From: Daphnia carinata
Lineage: Eukaryota; Arthropoda; Branchiopoda; Diplostraca; Daphniidae
Assembly (NCBI RefSeq): GCF_022539665.2
Contig: NC_081333.1
Coordinates: forward strand, 11,716,971-11,780,970
DNA: 64,000 bases
Direction of reading: 5' to 3'
Below, one piece after another: positions 34,866-45,724 of the stretch (the first letter of the stretch is position 1; every line of letters begins with the position of its first letter). A program made the translations under genes and the position numbers. The notes beneath the pieces are model-generated. The model had not been told where the DNA came from. It was given only the letters and a program-made list of their open reading frames with translations, and made no database searches.

Positions 34866-35030
34866 TTAATTAGATAACAATTCGATTTCTTGCTGGGTTT
34901 CCAGTAACTTGTTGGTTAGTATCTCCCGCCTTCGTTTCAACCCCTCGATCTCCCAATCTTTCAACTTGTACCCAATAAAAACGCCACATAAGAATGTTAA
35001 AAGATAGGCTGCTTTCGTTGCGTTCCCCAT
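34866..35030 (-). CDS. MTLN: Mitoregulin-like microprotein, copy 2
   Basis: A 54-residue frame from ATG 35030: MGNATKAAYLLTFLCGVFIG, then a basic stretch with GLKRRREILTNKLLETQQE. It ends at 34866, 47 bases before the ASRGL1 start at 34818. The membrane segment plus basic tail are kept relative to copy 1 despite about ten substitutions. It is too short for a 60-codon cut-off and easy to miss. Confidence 0.6.
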   Translation of the reverse strand: MGNATKAAYLLTFLCGVFIGYKLKDWEIEGLKRRREILTNKLLETQQEIELLSN

Positions 35031-35115
35031 AGATCCGGTTATCACAGAACACTAAAGCACGCGACACGAAACAGGAGATGAATTTTGACGATTTAATGAA
35101 AACAAGTTTTGAAGT

Positions 35116-35150
35116 AGTGTTGGCGACTATCTAGTGTTGGCGACTATCTA
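35116..35150. repeat. Doubled junction motif TAGTGTTGGCGACTATCTA
   Basis: Two tandem copies of this motif separate the module from the Tigger end. The same double copy occurs at 37089-37124 and, inverted, at 39670-39704; a single variant starts array 2 at 31095. Confidence 0.75.
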
Positions 35151-35415
35151 CAGTGCGGCTCCACTTATCGGACCACCCACTTATCGCACCAAACCGGTTA
35201 TTGGACCGAGGTCAGACTCGCACACTGAGTTGGCGATTGAGCGCCACTAGTGTGGATTTGATGAAGCATTTTTTAGAACCGGGGGCGCGCGAAGAGTGGT
35301 CTGTATGAAGATGTCCCTTCATTTTCAGGGGGTTCAAATTTCAGCGGAATGCTGTAGTTATCAGCTTGTTAGGATGAGTCCGATGCCAGCTTGTTATGAT
35401 GAGTCAGGTACGCCA
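35151..35415. mobile_element. Tigger 5'-end fragment
   Basis: The first 265 bases match 37125-37389, the left end of the full element, starting at CAGTGCGGCTCC. The fragment breaks off at TACGCCA before any transposase sequence and joins directly to module copy 3. Confidence 0.85.
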
Positions 35416-35582
35416 AGAATAAGGAAGGCCGCAGATAACTGAAACCAGTTTCAACCTCTATTAATTTCCGCACGTTACAGCCGCTTGGAAAAAATGATAT
35501 TGGGCCCAGCCCGCAATTGCACCATACGTCTAAAAATTGCTGTTACTTTGCACTAAATAGTTGAAGGCAGATGATGACGATT

Positions 35583-36780
35583 TTAGGCCATCTTTTCAGT
35601 GTTGTACTCTTTTGGATCGAGACCCCACGATAAGACATCCGCTTTGGCAATTGCCCACGCCATTCGTTCGGTAGTGAAGTGAAAGGCGGCTTCACCGGAT
35701 GCACTGATACAAATTACCCCACCAGCTCCTTTTACTTTTGAATTCATTAACTGTAGGGATTGCTCAACAGCTTCTTGAGCTTTCATGCCTACAATTCCAT
35801 ATGGGATGTAAAGGTGTTGTGTTGCCAGATGACGGATAAATATGAAAATTTACCTCTTTCCATCAAGCAGATTATATGTTTGGCTAAACATATTTTTATG
35901 ATAGATTCTCCATGGCCAGTACAGGACACGCCACCAATTTCGTCAATTGCATAAGTTCCACTTCCTAGAATAATCAGAAGCTAAATCAGATGTTTCATTT
36001 ATGGTTGAACATAGCATTACCTATTAGAGGACTATCTCCAACCCGGCCCACTCTTTTACCGGTGATACCTCCTGTGGATGTCGCGGCTGCAATTCGACCG
36101 TTGGCGTCCATGGCAACAGCTCCGACAGTGTCATGTCCAAGTGGCAGTGCATTGATTCTAAAATAATAAGCTTTCAATCACCTGATGCACAAATGAATGA
36201 ATAGTACTTACTGATTGTTAAATAAAGAATCTACAGCACTTTTATATTTTTCAAAAGTTTGCCATTCATCAAGACACGCTTCAGTGATCAAACTAGATGG
36301 GTCTACGCTGGGTATATTGCACTCATTGGCAAACATATTTGCTCCTTCACCCACAAGCAAGCAATGGTCAGTTTGTTCCATAACCATCCGAGCCAAACAA
36401 ATTGGGTTGCTAATGTTTGCCACTGCTGCAACAGCTCCTAAATTAGAATATCTTGAGTGTGAGATGACAAATTGCTGTCAGCATAGTCTAAATATTTGAA
36501 AATTACCAGCTTTCAGAGAAGTGCCATCCATAATAGAAGCATCCATTTCAATCAAACCAGCAGCATTTAAGCATGAACCTTTCCCTGCATCAAATACTGG
36601 TTCATCTTCAAGAATAACAACTGCCGCTTCAACAGCATCAAGAGCTGAACCACCATTTTTCAAAATTTCATAAGCTTTTTTAGCCGCTAACTTGACCCCA
36701 TTTCTACTTGCATTACTAATATTTTCAGGGATTGCCCAGGCCCCACCATGAATTACTACAACAGGCTCTACTTTATTCAT
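35583..36780 (-). CDS. ASRGL1: ASRGL1-like isoaspartyl peptidase, copy 3 (apparently intact)
   Basis: Exons 36780-36507, 36437-36212, 36157-36021, 35964-35854 and 35788-35583 match copy 2 at an offset of 1962 and give 317 residues. The nucleophile motif [11 protein letters not shown] and the other site motifs are kept. The C-terminal exon resembles copy 1 in part ([20 protein letters not shown]) but has its own changes ([24 protein letters not shown]), and the stop is TAA. Splice signals are present at every junction. This mosaic look could reflect gene conversion among copies. Confidence 0.8.
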
Positions 36781-36821
36781 AACAAAAAATTAAATTTTAT
36801 ATGGAACTCAATAATATGTCT

Positions 36822-37004
36822 TTAAAGTAAATTAGATAACAATTCGATTTCTTGCTGGGTTTCCAGTAACTCGTTGGCTAGTATCTCCCGTTTCAACTCT
36901 CTATTTCGTTTGAACCTCTCGAACTCCCAATCTTTCAACTTGTACCCAATAAAAGCGCCACATAAGAATGTTAAAAGATAGGCTGCTTTCGTTGCGTTCC
37001 CCAT
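36822..37004 (-). CDS. MTLN: Mitoregulin-like microprotein, copy 3 (longest)
   Basis: A 60-residue frame from ATG 37004: MGNATKAAYLLTFLCGAFIG, WEFERFKRNRELKREILANE, then LLETQQEIELLSNLL. Compared with copy 2 it has an in-frame insertion in the basic region and a changed C terminus. The in-frame nature of the indel supports selection on the protein. The ASRGL1 copy 3 start is 41 bases further on. Confidence 0.6.
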   Translation of the reverse strand: MGNATKAAYLLTFLCGAFIGYKLKDWEFERFKRNRELKREILANELLETQQEIELLSNLL

Positions 37005-37124
37005 AGATCCGGTTATCACAGAACACTAAAGCACGCGACACGAAACAGGAGATGAATTTTGACGATTTAATGAAAACAAGTTTTGAAGTAGTGTTGGCGA
37101 CTATCTAGTGTTGGCGACTATCTA

Positions 37125-39669
37125 CAGTGCGGCTCCACTTATCGGACCACCCACTTATCGCACCAAACCGGTTATCGGACCGAGGTCAGACTCGCACACT
37201 GAGTTGGCGATTGAGCGCCACTAGTGTGGATTTGATGAAGCATTTTTTAGAACCGGGGGCGCGCGAAGAGTGGTCTGTATGAAGATGTCCCTTCATTTTC
37301 AGGGGGTTCAAATTTCAGCGGAATGCTGTAGTTATCAGCTTGTTAGGATGAGTCCGATGCCAGCTTGTTATGATGAGTCAGGTACGCCAGCCTGCTATGA
37401 TGAGTCAAAAGTTTCCCTCAGTTTCTTCTTAGCTTTTATTCAGGAAAGATCCATTTTAGTTTAGCTGCAATATGGAAAAAACCGTGCGCACGCCGGTGTT
37501 AAGTACCAATTCAAACTCGCGGAATGTGGCAAATTCAAATGGAAGAAAAAATAGGGATGTTTTGACGCTAAAAGAAAAACTTGAAGTGGTAGAGCAGCTA
37601 GGAAAAGGATTGAGTGAGCGTGCTGTGGCGAAAATGTTCAGTGTTTCCCGCTCGCAGATTCATCGTATTAGTGCAAGGCGAACTGAAGTGAAAAGTTTCA
37701 GTGAAAAATTTTTTTTAATTTGAGTGCCAAGCATTTGGCTAACACTGCTCATCATCCCGAGTTAGATGATGCAGTTTTTCAATGGTTTAGGGAGATGCGC
37801 AATCCAACAAAGCGTCGCAAACCATTGCCCGTATCCCGCAGTATTATTTTAGCTCGCGCTTTACATGAAGCAAACCGACTAGGATTGGATACGTTTAACG
37901 CTTCAAATGGCTGGTTCCGTAACTGGAAAAAACGCTTCGACATTGGAAATAGCGTGCGCATTGTAGGTGAAGCAGGCGATGTGGATATTGCACAAGTAGA
38001 GCAGGAAATCCAGGTCTTACGTGACAAACTAGGTAAGTATAAACCTGAGAATATATTTAATTGTGACGAAACAGCTAGCTACTATCGTGCGCTACCGTTT
38101 CGTAGTTATATTTCCCCAGATGAAAATCGCCGTATTATAAGAGGAACCAAAGAGCTGAAAGCCAAAGATAGAATAACTGTGATGCTTTGTGTGAATGCCA
38201 CCGGATGCTGTAAAATCCCACCATTTGTGATAGGTTCCTCAAAATCACCTCACTGTTTTAGAGACAGTCTTCCGCCGATTCCATATAAAGGTCAGGCTAA
38301 TGCTTGGATGGACAGGGAACTTTTCAGATTTTGGTTTTTAGATGTATTTTTACCCGTTGTGAGACAGTGGACTACGGAGCCAGTAGCTATTGTAATGGAC
38401 AATTGTGCTGGTCATGACAAAACTTGTGTCGATCCATTAGACCAAGTTCAGTTTTTTTTCCTTCCTCCAAATGTCACTTCGGTCTACCAGCCTCTTGATC
38501 AGGGTATTATAGCTTCTCTAAAGTCACTCTACAGGAAGGAGTTAATAATCAAATTGGTTGAGGCTTATGACAATCATACAGCTTTGCAGGAAGCAGCAAG
38601 TTTAGCAAAAAGAGGTAGGAAGGGTTTGCGATATGGCTGCTCTGCAACTGTATTGGATGCTTGCCAATTAATCAAATCTTGCTGGGATTTGGTTTCAAAC
38701 ACCACACTATTCAATTGCTGGAGGCATTCGAAAATACTACCACATGAGCAGTTCACCAGGTGAAGCGAAACCAGACCTCTAGATGTTGTTGGTAACACTT
38801 CCGACTTCTTATGCGACTTGTTACTCTCCTTGCAAATTACATCTGAAAAAAAAATACTGAGCTAGCCGATATAATAGAGAAGGCGAAGACAGATGATTGT
38901 GCTATTCAAATTCAACGCTGGCTTGATTTTGAAACAGATCCGGCAGTTATTGCGGCAGAAGATTACGAACTTTCAAATGAAATTTCACAGCAATGTGATT
39001 CGGCATCCTCTTCGAGCCAGTCAAACGAAATTTCACTGATGGACGTTTGCGAGAGCGTTGCTACTCGTTCTAGTCCTAACAATCTAGCTCATGAAGCACT
39101 CTTGAAAGAGAAGCTGCTTAAATATGCATGCGCTGCCGTCGATGCTAGGATATCCGATCCTACATTATATGACCTAGTTTCCAAAATTAAAGAACATTTG
39201 TCGTAAGTTAATGCGTTTGTTAAATATTAATTTATTATTTGTAAGCGTTGATAAGCTTAATTTTTCTTTAAACAATTTTACGTTATTCTGTTACGTTACT
39301 TCGCTTATGTTTCAAGTGTGTTCAAACTAAATGTTTTAAATGTAGATTTTTTTTCTCGTTTTATACAATCAAACGTAGCGTACATTTCAAAGGTATTTTT
39401 ACTTGATCTGTAATTTGTTCGGTACCTAGAATTTTGCGACACAGCTAATAAACTTAGATTATATACTATTACTCGTTCTTGTAAGTTAATTCAATTTATT
39501 ATAAAGCTTATCTAGTTAAATGAGTACAGAACCAGTCAATACGAGCAGAGTATTAGAAAATTTTACGAATGAGCGCGACGAGATGGCGCTGACCGCTGTC
39601 GAGCCGCTTTTCGGACCATCCGCTTATCGGACCACTGCACAGGGTGGTCCGATAAGTGGAGCCGCACTG
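37125..39669 (+). mobile_element. Full-length Tigger (pogo, Tc1/mariner) DNA transposon
   Basis: The element is 2545 bases with inverted ends CAGTGCGGCTCCACTTATCG, flanked by TA on both sides (37123-37124 and 39670-39671), the expected target duplication. It encodes a CENP-B/pogo-type transposase in the plus strand. The ends are well preserved but the transposase frame is broken, so it is recently inactive or can only move with help from elsewhere. Confidence 0.92.
37472..39205 (+). pseudogene. Tigger/pogo transposase, frameshifted
   Basis: A first frame (37472-37723) carries the N-terminal psq-type helix-turn-helix (LTLKEKLEVVEQLGKGLS, then VAKMFSVSRSQIHRI). It runs out after a T8 tract near 37710, and the protein resumes in another frame (about 37726) with LSAKHLANTAHHPELDDAV, the CENP-B-type second HTH, and the DDE domain: FNCDETASYYRALP, VIMDNCAGHD-like AIVMDNCAGHD, and FFLPPNVTSVYQPLDQG. 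It stops at 38763. A C-terminal tail continues in a third frame from about 38865 (IQIQRWLDFETDPAV) to 39205. At least two frameshifts therefore separate the pieces. Confidence 0.88.
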
Positions 39670-39789
39670 TAGATAGTCGCCAACACTAGATAGTCGCCAA
39701 CACTACTTCAAAACTTGTTTTCATTAAATCGTCAAAATTCATCTCCTGTTTCGTGTCGCGTGCTTTAGTGTTCTGTGATAACCGGATCT

Positions 39790-39954
39790 ATGGGGAACGC
39801 AACGAAAGCAGCCTATCTTTTAACATTCTTATGTGGCGTTTTTATTGGGTACAAGTTGAAAGATTGGGAGATCGAGGGGTTGAAACGAAGGCGGGAGATA
39901 CTAACCAACAAGTTACTGGAAACCCAGCAAGAAATCGAATTGTTATCTAATTAA
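39790..39954 (+). CDS. MTLN: Mitoregulin-like microprotein, copy 4 (inverted)
   Basis: 54 residues from ATG 39790, identical in sequence to copy 2 where I compared it (MGNATKAAYLLTFLCGVFIG, DWEIEGLKRRREILTNK). Here it precedes a shortened ASRGL1 gene, whose start is 47 bases downstream at 40002. Confidence 0.6.
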   Translation: MGNATKAAYLLTFLCGVFIGYKLKDWEIEGLKRRREILTNKLLETQQEIELLSN

Positions 39955-40001
39955 ATTTAAAGACATATTATTGAGTTCCATATAAAATTTAATTTTTTGT
40001 T

Positions 40002-40690
40002 ATGAATAAAGTAGAGCCTGTTGTAGTAATTCATGGTGGGGCCTGGGCAATCCCTGAAAATATTAGTAATGCAAGTAGAAATGGGGTCAAGTTAGCGGCT
40101 AAAAAAGCTTATGAAATTTTGAAAAATGGTGGTTCAGCTCTTGATGCTGTTGAAGAGGCAGTTGTTATTCTTGAAGATGAAGCGGTATTTGATGCAGGGA
40201 AAGGTTCATGCTTAAATGCTGCTGGTTTGATTGAAATGGATGCTTCTATTATGGATGGCACTTCTCTGAAAGCTGGTAATTTTCAAATATTTAGACTATG
40301 CTGACAGCAATTTGTCATCTCACACTCAAGATATTCTAATTTAGGATGGAGTACTGGCCATGGAGAATCTATCATAAAAATATGTTTAGCCAAACATATA
40401 ATCTGCTTGATGGAAAGCGGTAAATTTTCATATTTATCCGTCATCTGGCAACACAACACCTTTACATCCCATATGGAATTGTAGGCATGAAAGCTCAAGA
40501 AGCTGTTGAGCAATCCCTACAGTTAATGAATTCAAGAATAAAAGGTGCAGGCGGCGCCATTTGCATCAGCGCTTCCGGTGAACCTGCTTTTCAGTTCACC
40601 ACTGGGCGAATGGCGTGGGCAATTGCCAAAGCGGATGTCTTATCGTGGGGTCTCGATCCAAAAGAGTACAACACTGAAAAGATGGCCTGA
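40002..40690 (+). pseudogene. ASRGL1: ASRGL1 copy 4: internal deletion, catalytic Thr lost, frame kept
   Basis: Exon 1 (40002-40275) is complete. Just after the intron 1 acceptor the sequence jumps into the middle of old exon 4 (40345-40419), so exons 2, 3 and part of 4 are gone, with the GHDTVG nucleophile. The last exon (40485-40690) is intact. Remarkably the three remaining exons still join in frame to about 184 residues (GAG...GWSTGHGESI at the junction). Two further changes hit the conserved exon 1 (EEAVV and EDEAVF). It cannot be an active Ntn hydrolase but might still be translated. Confidence 0.85.
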
Positions 40691-41164
40691 AATCGTCATC
40701 ATCTGCCTTCAACTATTTAGTGCAAAGTAACAGCAATTTTTAGACGTATGGTGCAATTGCGGGCTGGGCCCAATATCATTTTTTCCAAGCGGCTGTAACG
40801 TGCGGAAATTAATAGAGGTTGAAACTGGTTTCAGTTATCTGCGGCCTTGAAATCACCATCTATAGTCATGTGCCAATCGTGGCGTGCGTTCATAGATTTT
40901 TCTTCTCCATATGGCAGTGTTTATTTGAGGCCTAAATATTATATTTTTAATGACCTTGTTGGCTGTGGTTTTAGATTGGAAACTGATAACCAGGCGTCCT
41001 TCGAATGAAAAGGAATTGACCAACGGCGGTCGATTTTTAACTGTATTATTCATCAAGGTTAAAGGCATTCGTAACCGAGGAAACGGTTGTAACCGGGATT
41101 TCGCAGTTGAAAATAGGATTAGAACGTAACAAACAGTTGAAAGTACAGGTTGTGTCTATTCGCT

Positions 41165-41718
41165 ATGTGCTCAACAACTCCCAAGAACTTCTCGTGGCTG
41201 GAGGATGGAAAAATTGCTGCCCTGGCTTTCCCTGATAAGCGGGAGGATTTAGAATTTCTCGTGAATCACGGCATCCGCTATCTGGTTACTTTGACCAAAG
41301 AATTAAAACCCAACACGGAAGAATACCAGCATTAATCGGAGTTAATATTTGTGGGGATGATTACTGTACTTTCACTATGGAACAAGTGCAGCAGTTCATC
41401 GGAATTTGTGAAAAGGCGTTGGAAGAAAATCAGGTTATACACATTGCACAGTTTTATAGAAAGTTAACCTGTTATTCTTAATTTTTCTTTGCTTTATCGT
41501 AGGGGGTTGCTGTACATTGCCGTGCTGGATTCGGAAGGACAGGAACCGTTCTTGCTTGCTACCTAGTACGGTTTAAACATTTAAACCCTGAAGAGGCTAT
41601 TTTGCATGTTAGAACTGCACGACCGCACTCGATTGAAACCGTAGATCAAGAGAAAACTGTAGCCGAATATTTGGAATTTTTGCATCGGATGCCAAGTGTT
41701 GAAGCGGCTGCAAAATAA
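41165..41718 (+). pseudogene. DUSP23: DUSP23 copy with one-base deletion
   Basis: Inverted copy of 11065-11619. After NTEE the sequence reads GAAGAATACC where the intact copy has GAAGAAGTACC; the missing G shifts the frame and gives a stop within four codons. The second exon, with HCRAGFGRTG and the C terminus, is intact and would be unreachable. Splice sites are kept. A sequencing or assembly indel could also explain it. Confidence 0.8.
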
Positions 41719-42771
41719 TCTTGTCTTTTCACACCATCGAATAATCATCATTTTTACTAGATTTTTAAAAATACGTGTTTTGCCTGATTGCCAATTTTGA
41801 AGGCAAGCCATATTTTACTGCCGGATATCGCCTGCTGAATTTTTATGATTTAAGTATCAACTCTGATACACGAAGCTTATCGACCTTTCATAAAGGCTGA
41901 GGCTGTTGTTGGACAACAATGTTGAGGAACTTTTTGTTTGTTTGTTTTCTTACGTAACCTGGAAGGTTTTTCGTTTTGTTTTCGGGTCACTTTCTAGTGG
42001 CTATTGGTATTGTCGTGGCAGCCTGTGGGAACTTGCCTTAATTCCTAGTAATAATTTTGCCTTCAATTTTTGTTGCATGGGAGCGCATTTACTTTAAAAA
42101 CCCTGGTACATCTGGCTGACTATGTCTTACACTTAAAGGTAACACTTTGCTTTCTAAATATAAGTTGTCAAAATTCGTCCATTTTTCTTTCTTTTGCAGT
42201 GCTAACCTAGGTTAAGCTGAGCTGATTTACTGGAGGGAGATAAGGTGGTCCTAAAGGGGCCATAACGAAGCCGTGGTTGTTAACTCCCGAAGCCTGGTGA
42301 CGGGTGACCTATAAAACTAGCCAATTTCCTTAGACATTATGCATAATTAATCATAACTGAATCGGTAAATGGTGAGCACTCAATGATACATACAGTCTTG
42401 CCCCGTCGGGACTGACGGTATCACGCAACTGAGCTCCCGGCACCGACGTCTTTTACTTTTGAGAGAAAAAAGTCACGAATACGGAAGAGATAATTGTGGC
42501 TGTACCTTCCGCATGCCATTTGCAAATGTTAGGTCCACTATTCACTGTATCATCAAACCCCGGAAGATCACGATGAGGTGATAACACCTTAACTTATGCA
42601 TCCTAGTAGGATCTCTATAGCTTCCTGAAGAGATAAAAAAGATAAGATCAAAAATTGTTCTAGTTCTGGTTTGGTTTGCAAGACATTCAGGGCCCTACTG
42701 AATCGTCGGTAGACAACCAACAATAAATTCCGCATTGTTATCGACACATATCGTGAACATTATAGGTAAAC
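41719..42771. other. Inverted copy of 10018-11064, no gene
   Basis: Matches the NPC2-A/DUSP23 spacer in reverse with scattered indels and substitutions. No open frame is common to both copies. The NPC2-C promoter lies at its right end. Confidence 0.6.
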
Positions 42772-42780
42772 ATATAAAAG
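42772..42780 (+). promoter_or_regulatory. TATA box of NPC2 gene C
   Basis: ATATAAAAG lies 60 bases before the ATG at 42840, in the same position as in gene A. Confidence 0.6.
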
Positions 42781-42839
42781 GACATTCATTTCTCCAATTA
42801 CTTCATTCGCTACAACTCTTGGCAAATTTAATCATCAAA

Positions 42840-43614
42840 ATGTTTAAGGCAACTAGCGCAGCCTGTGCCCTTCTGATTGCCATCGTCTCTGCGACTCCGT
42901 TTAGGGATTGTGGTAATTTTTCATTTCTTGTTTCCGTTTGTTATTTGAATTTAACTGATTTCAATGCAGGATCAACATCATCTTTAACCGCTGTGCGTGT
43001 TCCTGGCTGCGAGGTACTACCATGCATCGTATACCGTGGAACCAACGTTTCTGTCGAATACGACTTCGTCTCAGGTGTGTATATAAAAACAAACCTGTTA
43101 TAACAATAAAATTTAATCTTCTAATTTATTGTAATTTTCGTATTGGATAGCGGTTTCTACTAACGCGTTGACGACCGACGTGAAGGGCGTTATTGGTGGC
43201 GTAACTCTTCCTTGGTATGCCATTTCAAAATGTTCAAGAATGTTAGTCATCGAGTTCTTTATTGACGTTTTATCATTAGGCCTGGTAGATTTCCTCCTGC
43301 TTGCGAGGACGTAAAAGCTGGTGACTGCCCTGTGGCAGAGGCTGAGCCCATTACTATGTCAACCCTTTTAGTTCTATCTTCTTCCTTCCCTTCGGTAAGC
43401 TTCGTTCAATAATACTGCTTGCGTTAAAAAATGAAAAGGTAAGTTTTTTCCTACCTAAAAGGCGATTTACCATGTAGACAAACGTACCACTCAAAATTCG
43501 AAAGCAATTACATTCCACCTTCCATTTTAGGTGAATGCCAAAGCCATATGGGGACTTCGCGACGATAGTGATAGCACTCTTGTTTGCTTCGAAGTAACTG
43601 TCAAACTTCTATAA
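42840..43614 (+). CDS. NPC2-like secreted lipid-binding protein, gene C
   Basis: Five exons (42840-42912, 42970-43074, 43151-43214, 43280-43394, 43531-43614) of the same lengths as genes A and B give 146 residues. The signal peptide MFKATSAACALLIAIVSA and all ML-domain Cys are kept (FRDCG, VPGCEVLPCIVYRG, CEDVKAGDCPV, LVCFEVTVKLL). It is the inverted duplicate of gene A with about a dozen coding changes, among them NALTTD for NTLTTD and IWGLRD for IWELRD. Unlike its DUSP23 and ASRGL1 neighbours it shows no damage. Confidence 0.88.
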
Positions 43615-44693
43615 ATCAAGCGATCCACCTCTTCTGCCAAAGGCAACTTCATAGAGTGCTTTTTTACATGCATGTCAAGGTTTCTTTCAAATCCATGCGA
43701 TTTTAATAAATTTCACCGAGTTCCTTGAAATGAATTTGTTCCTTTCTCTACTTCGTCGGACGAAATTTTTGTGGTTGTACATGAATGACGATTTAAAAAC
43801 GCATGATTTTGTTCAGCCAACTTATGTGCTTTTTCAAATATATATGTATGTAATTTTATTAATTTAGTTTTTAGTTTTAGCAGAGTGCTAGAGTCACAGA
43901 ATCCTGGATGCCCCAGATGACATTCTCTTGCTCCAAAAAAAAAGTATCGATAAGGCCAATGGTGATGAAATTCATGTGTCTAGGGCGGAGCTTTGTCGAC
44001 AAAATTCACAAATTCTTCCAAAAATAATATCGTGAACTCAGTCATGAACTATGGCAATCCGTTTTACCCAATAAAAATTAAAAAATATTGGCATTTTTTC
44101 TGTTTACTAGTATCGCCATCTACCGGTCACATTTCTAGTTAATTCTTTACATACACTGACCGAAAAAAATTTTAAGCCCGACTAAATAAGCCCAACTAAA
44201 TAAGCCCGACTTTTCTCGGTCGGGCTTAAATTTTTTTTCTGAAAAAACTGACATTCATCGGAATTGGTTGAATATTACAGGGTATACTCAAAATTGAATA
44301 CTGAATCCGGGGACATTGCTTTTTTTAAAATTAAGTTAATCATTTTTGAAATACACCGAATATTTGGCGCAATTTTAGCGCGCCAGTACGCTACAGCGCT
44401 AGCGCGATGCAGCAGAAATCTCAAGTGCAATGCAATCATAATAAAGTTGGCAACGCCATTGGTGTCAATCTGAGTTGTTCTAGGTATTGTCTGCTAGCGT
44501 TTAAAATTTTCAGTGAGAACTTGGTGTCAATGGTGAATACATTGGCGTTTGTATGTCACAGAATAAATCAAATATCTTGAAATGGACTCATCTTTCACAC
44601 GTAAGTTGAAGAACACGATGACAATTGATGGGTTAAATTTATGTTTCGCCACGTATTGGTTTAATTTGCTGAGCTGCACACAGTTTCATTAAT
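43615..44693. other. Junction of inverted module and second CINP-CSAD block
   Basis: The inverted copy of the 8935-13587 block ends near 43885. About 160 bases of other sequence follow. From 44049 the sequence matches 23752 onward in direct orientation, starting at ggcaatccgttttaccc and including aagcccg repeats near 44175. No gene is seen apart from the CINP upstream region. Confidence 0.6.
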
Positions 44694-45489
44694 ATGGTTT
44701 CTCCTGGCAATATGCCATGCTTTTTTCGTAGTGAGCAACAGCCCTTCACCTGTAAAGAAATCGGGAAACTCTCAGCGAGCATTTGAACTAGCTGGGGAGC
44801 TATATAGCCAGATCCAACAGTGGTATCTCTTAATCACTACAGGAAGAAATATAATCAATAACATATTGCAGCTGAAAACAAAATTGTGGTAAATTTTCAA
44901 CTAAATAATTGCGAGAGTGAGTTTTTTAAGTTCATAAGTACTACACCATCAACCAAACAGGGAAAATCCAGGTAATGCTGCTGATTTGTTGGAACTACAA
45001 TTCCAGTGTGATCAACTTGGATCAGTTGTTTCCGAACTGGTAATGTCTAAAAACATTAGACACAGTTACAAAGTTACTAATTTGAGACTACTCTGCCTAA
45101 ACAAATGGAAAAAATACAAGACCAGTACACAGCATTGGAAAAATTGGGTGAACTTCAGAAAAAAATTGGATCAAACATCACACGTGATTCCACACCATTA
45201 ATGTTTCTTACTTGGCCAAACTCCAAATTTGGTAAAAGAGATTGATAATTCATCTTGGTGATGAACGACCTGTTAATTTTTTAACCCTTAAGTTGTAGTT
45301 GTCACTGCCATTAAAGATGCTTTTGATAAGGAGTTGCAATTGAAAAAATGCATTGCTGAAAATGTGGCACATTGTCAGCAAAAACAAATGCTTGATTTAC
45401 ACAAAATTGCCTGGGTCCATCAAGTTTATGTAACTTCTACTACTAAGCTCCAGTTAGAAGCCCTCTTGGTAGAAACTGGTCAACGTTGA
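44694..45489 (+). pseudogene. CINP: CINP copy, frameshifted and lacking a splice acceptor
   Basis: Direct copy of 24392-25193. Codon 10 region has six T instead of five (TGCTTTTTTCG), which shifts the frame within the first exon. Further on, a stretch of about ten bases that includes the exon 3 acceptor (TTAGGAGGTG) is deleted. The last exon (ending VETGQR) is open. With two independent lesions this copy cannot make the normal protein. Confidence 0.82.
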
Positions 45490-45724
45490 AGACATTTATT
45501 GGCAATTGAAGGTATGGAAATTACATAACTGATTTTGAAAAGAGTTTACTTTTATTATTTTTTCTCTTTATTGGAGAAGTTTATTTCCCAGATGAGAACT
45601 TCTGTTTAAAGATCGGCATGTTTTATACGTTAAATACCATAGAACACCGATTTTTAAACATTGATTTGAAAAATGTCTTCAAATGCAGAAAGTGCTATTT
45701 AATTTAAAACGACTTGCTAGAGAT

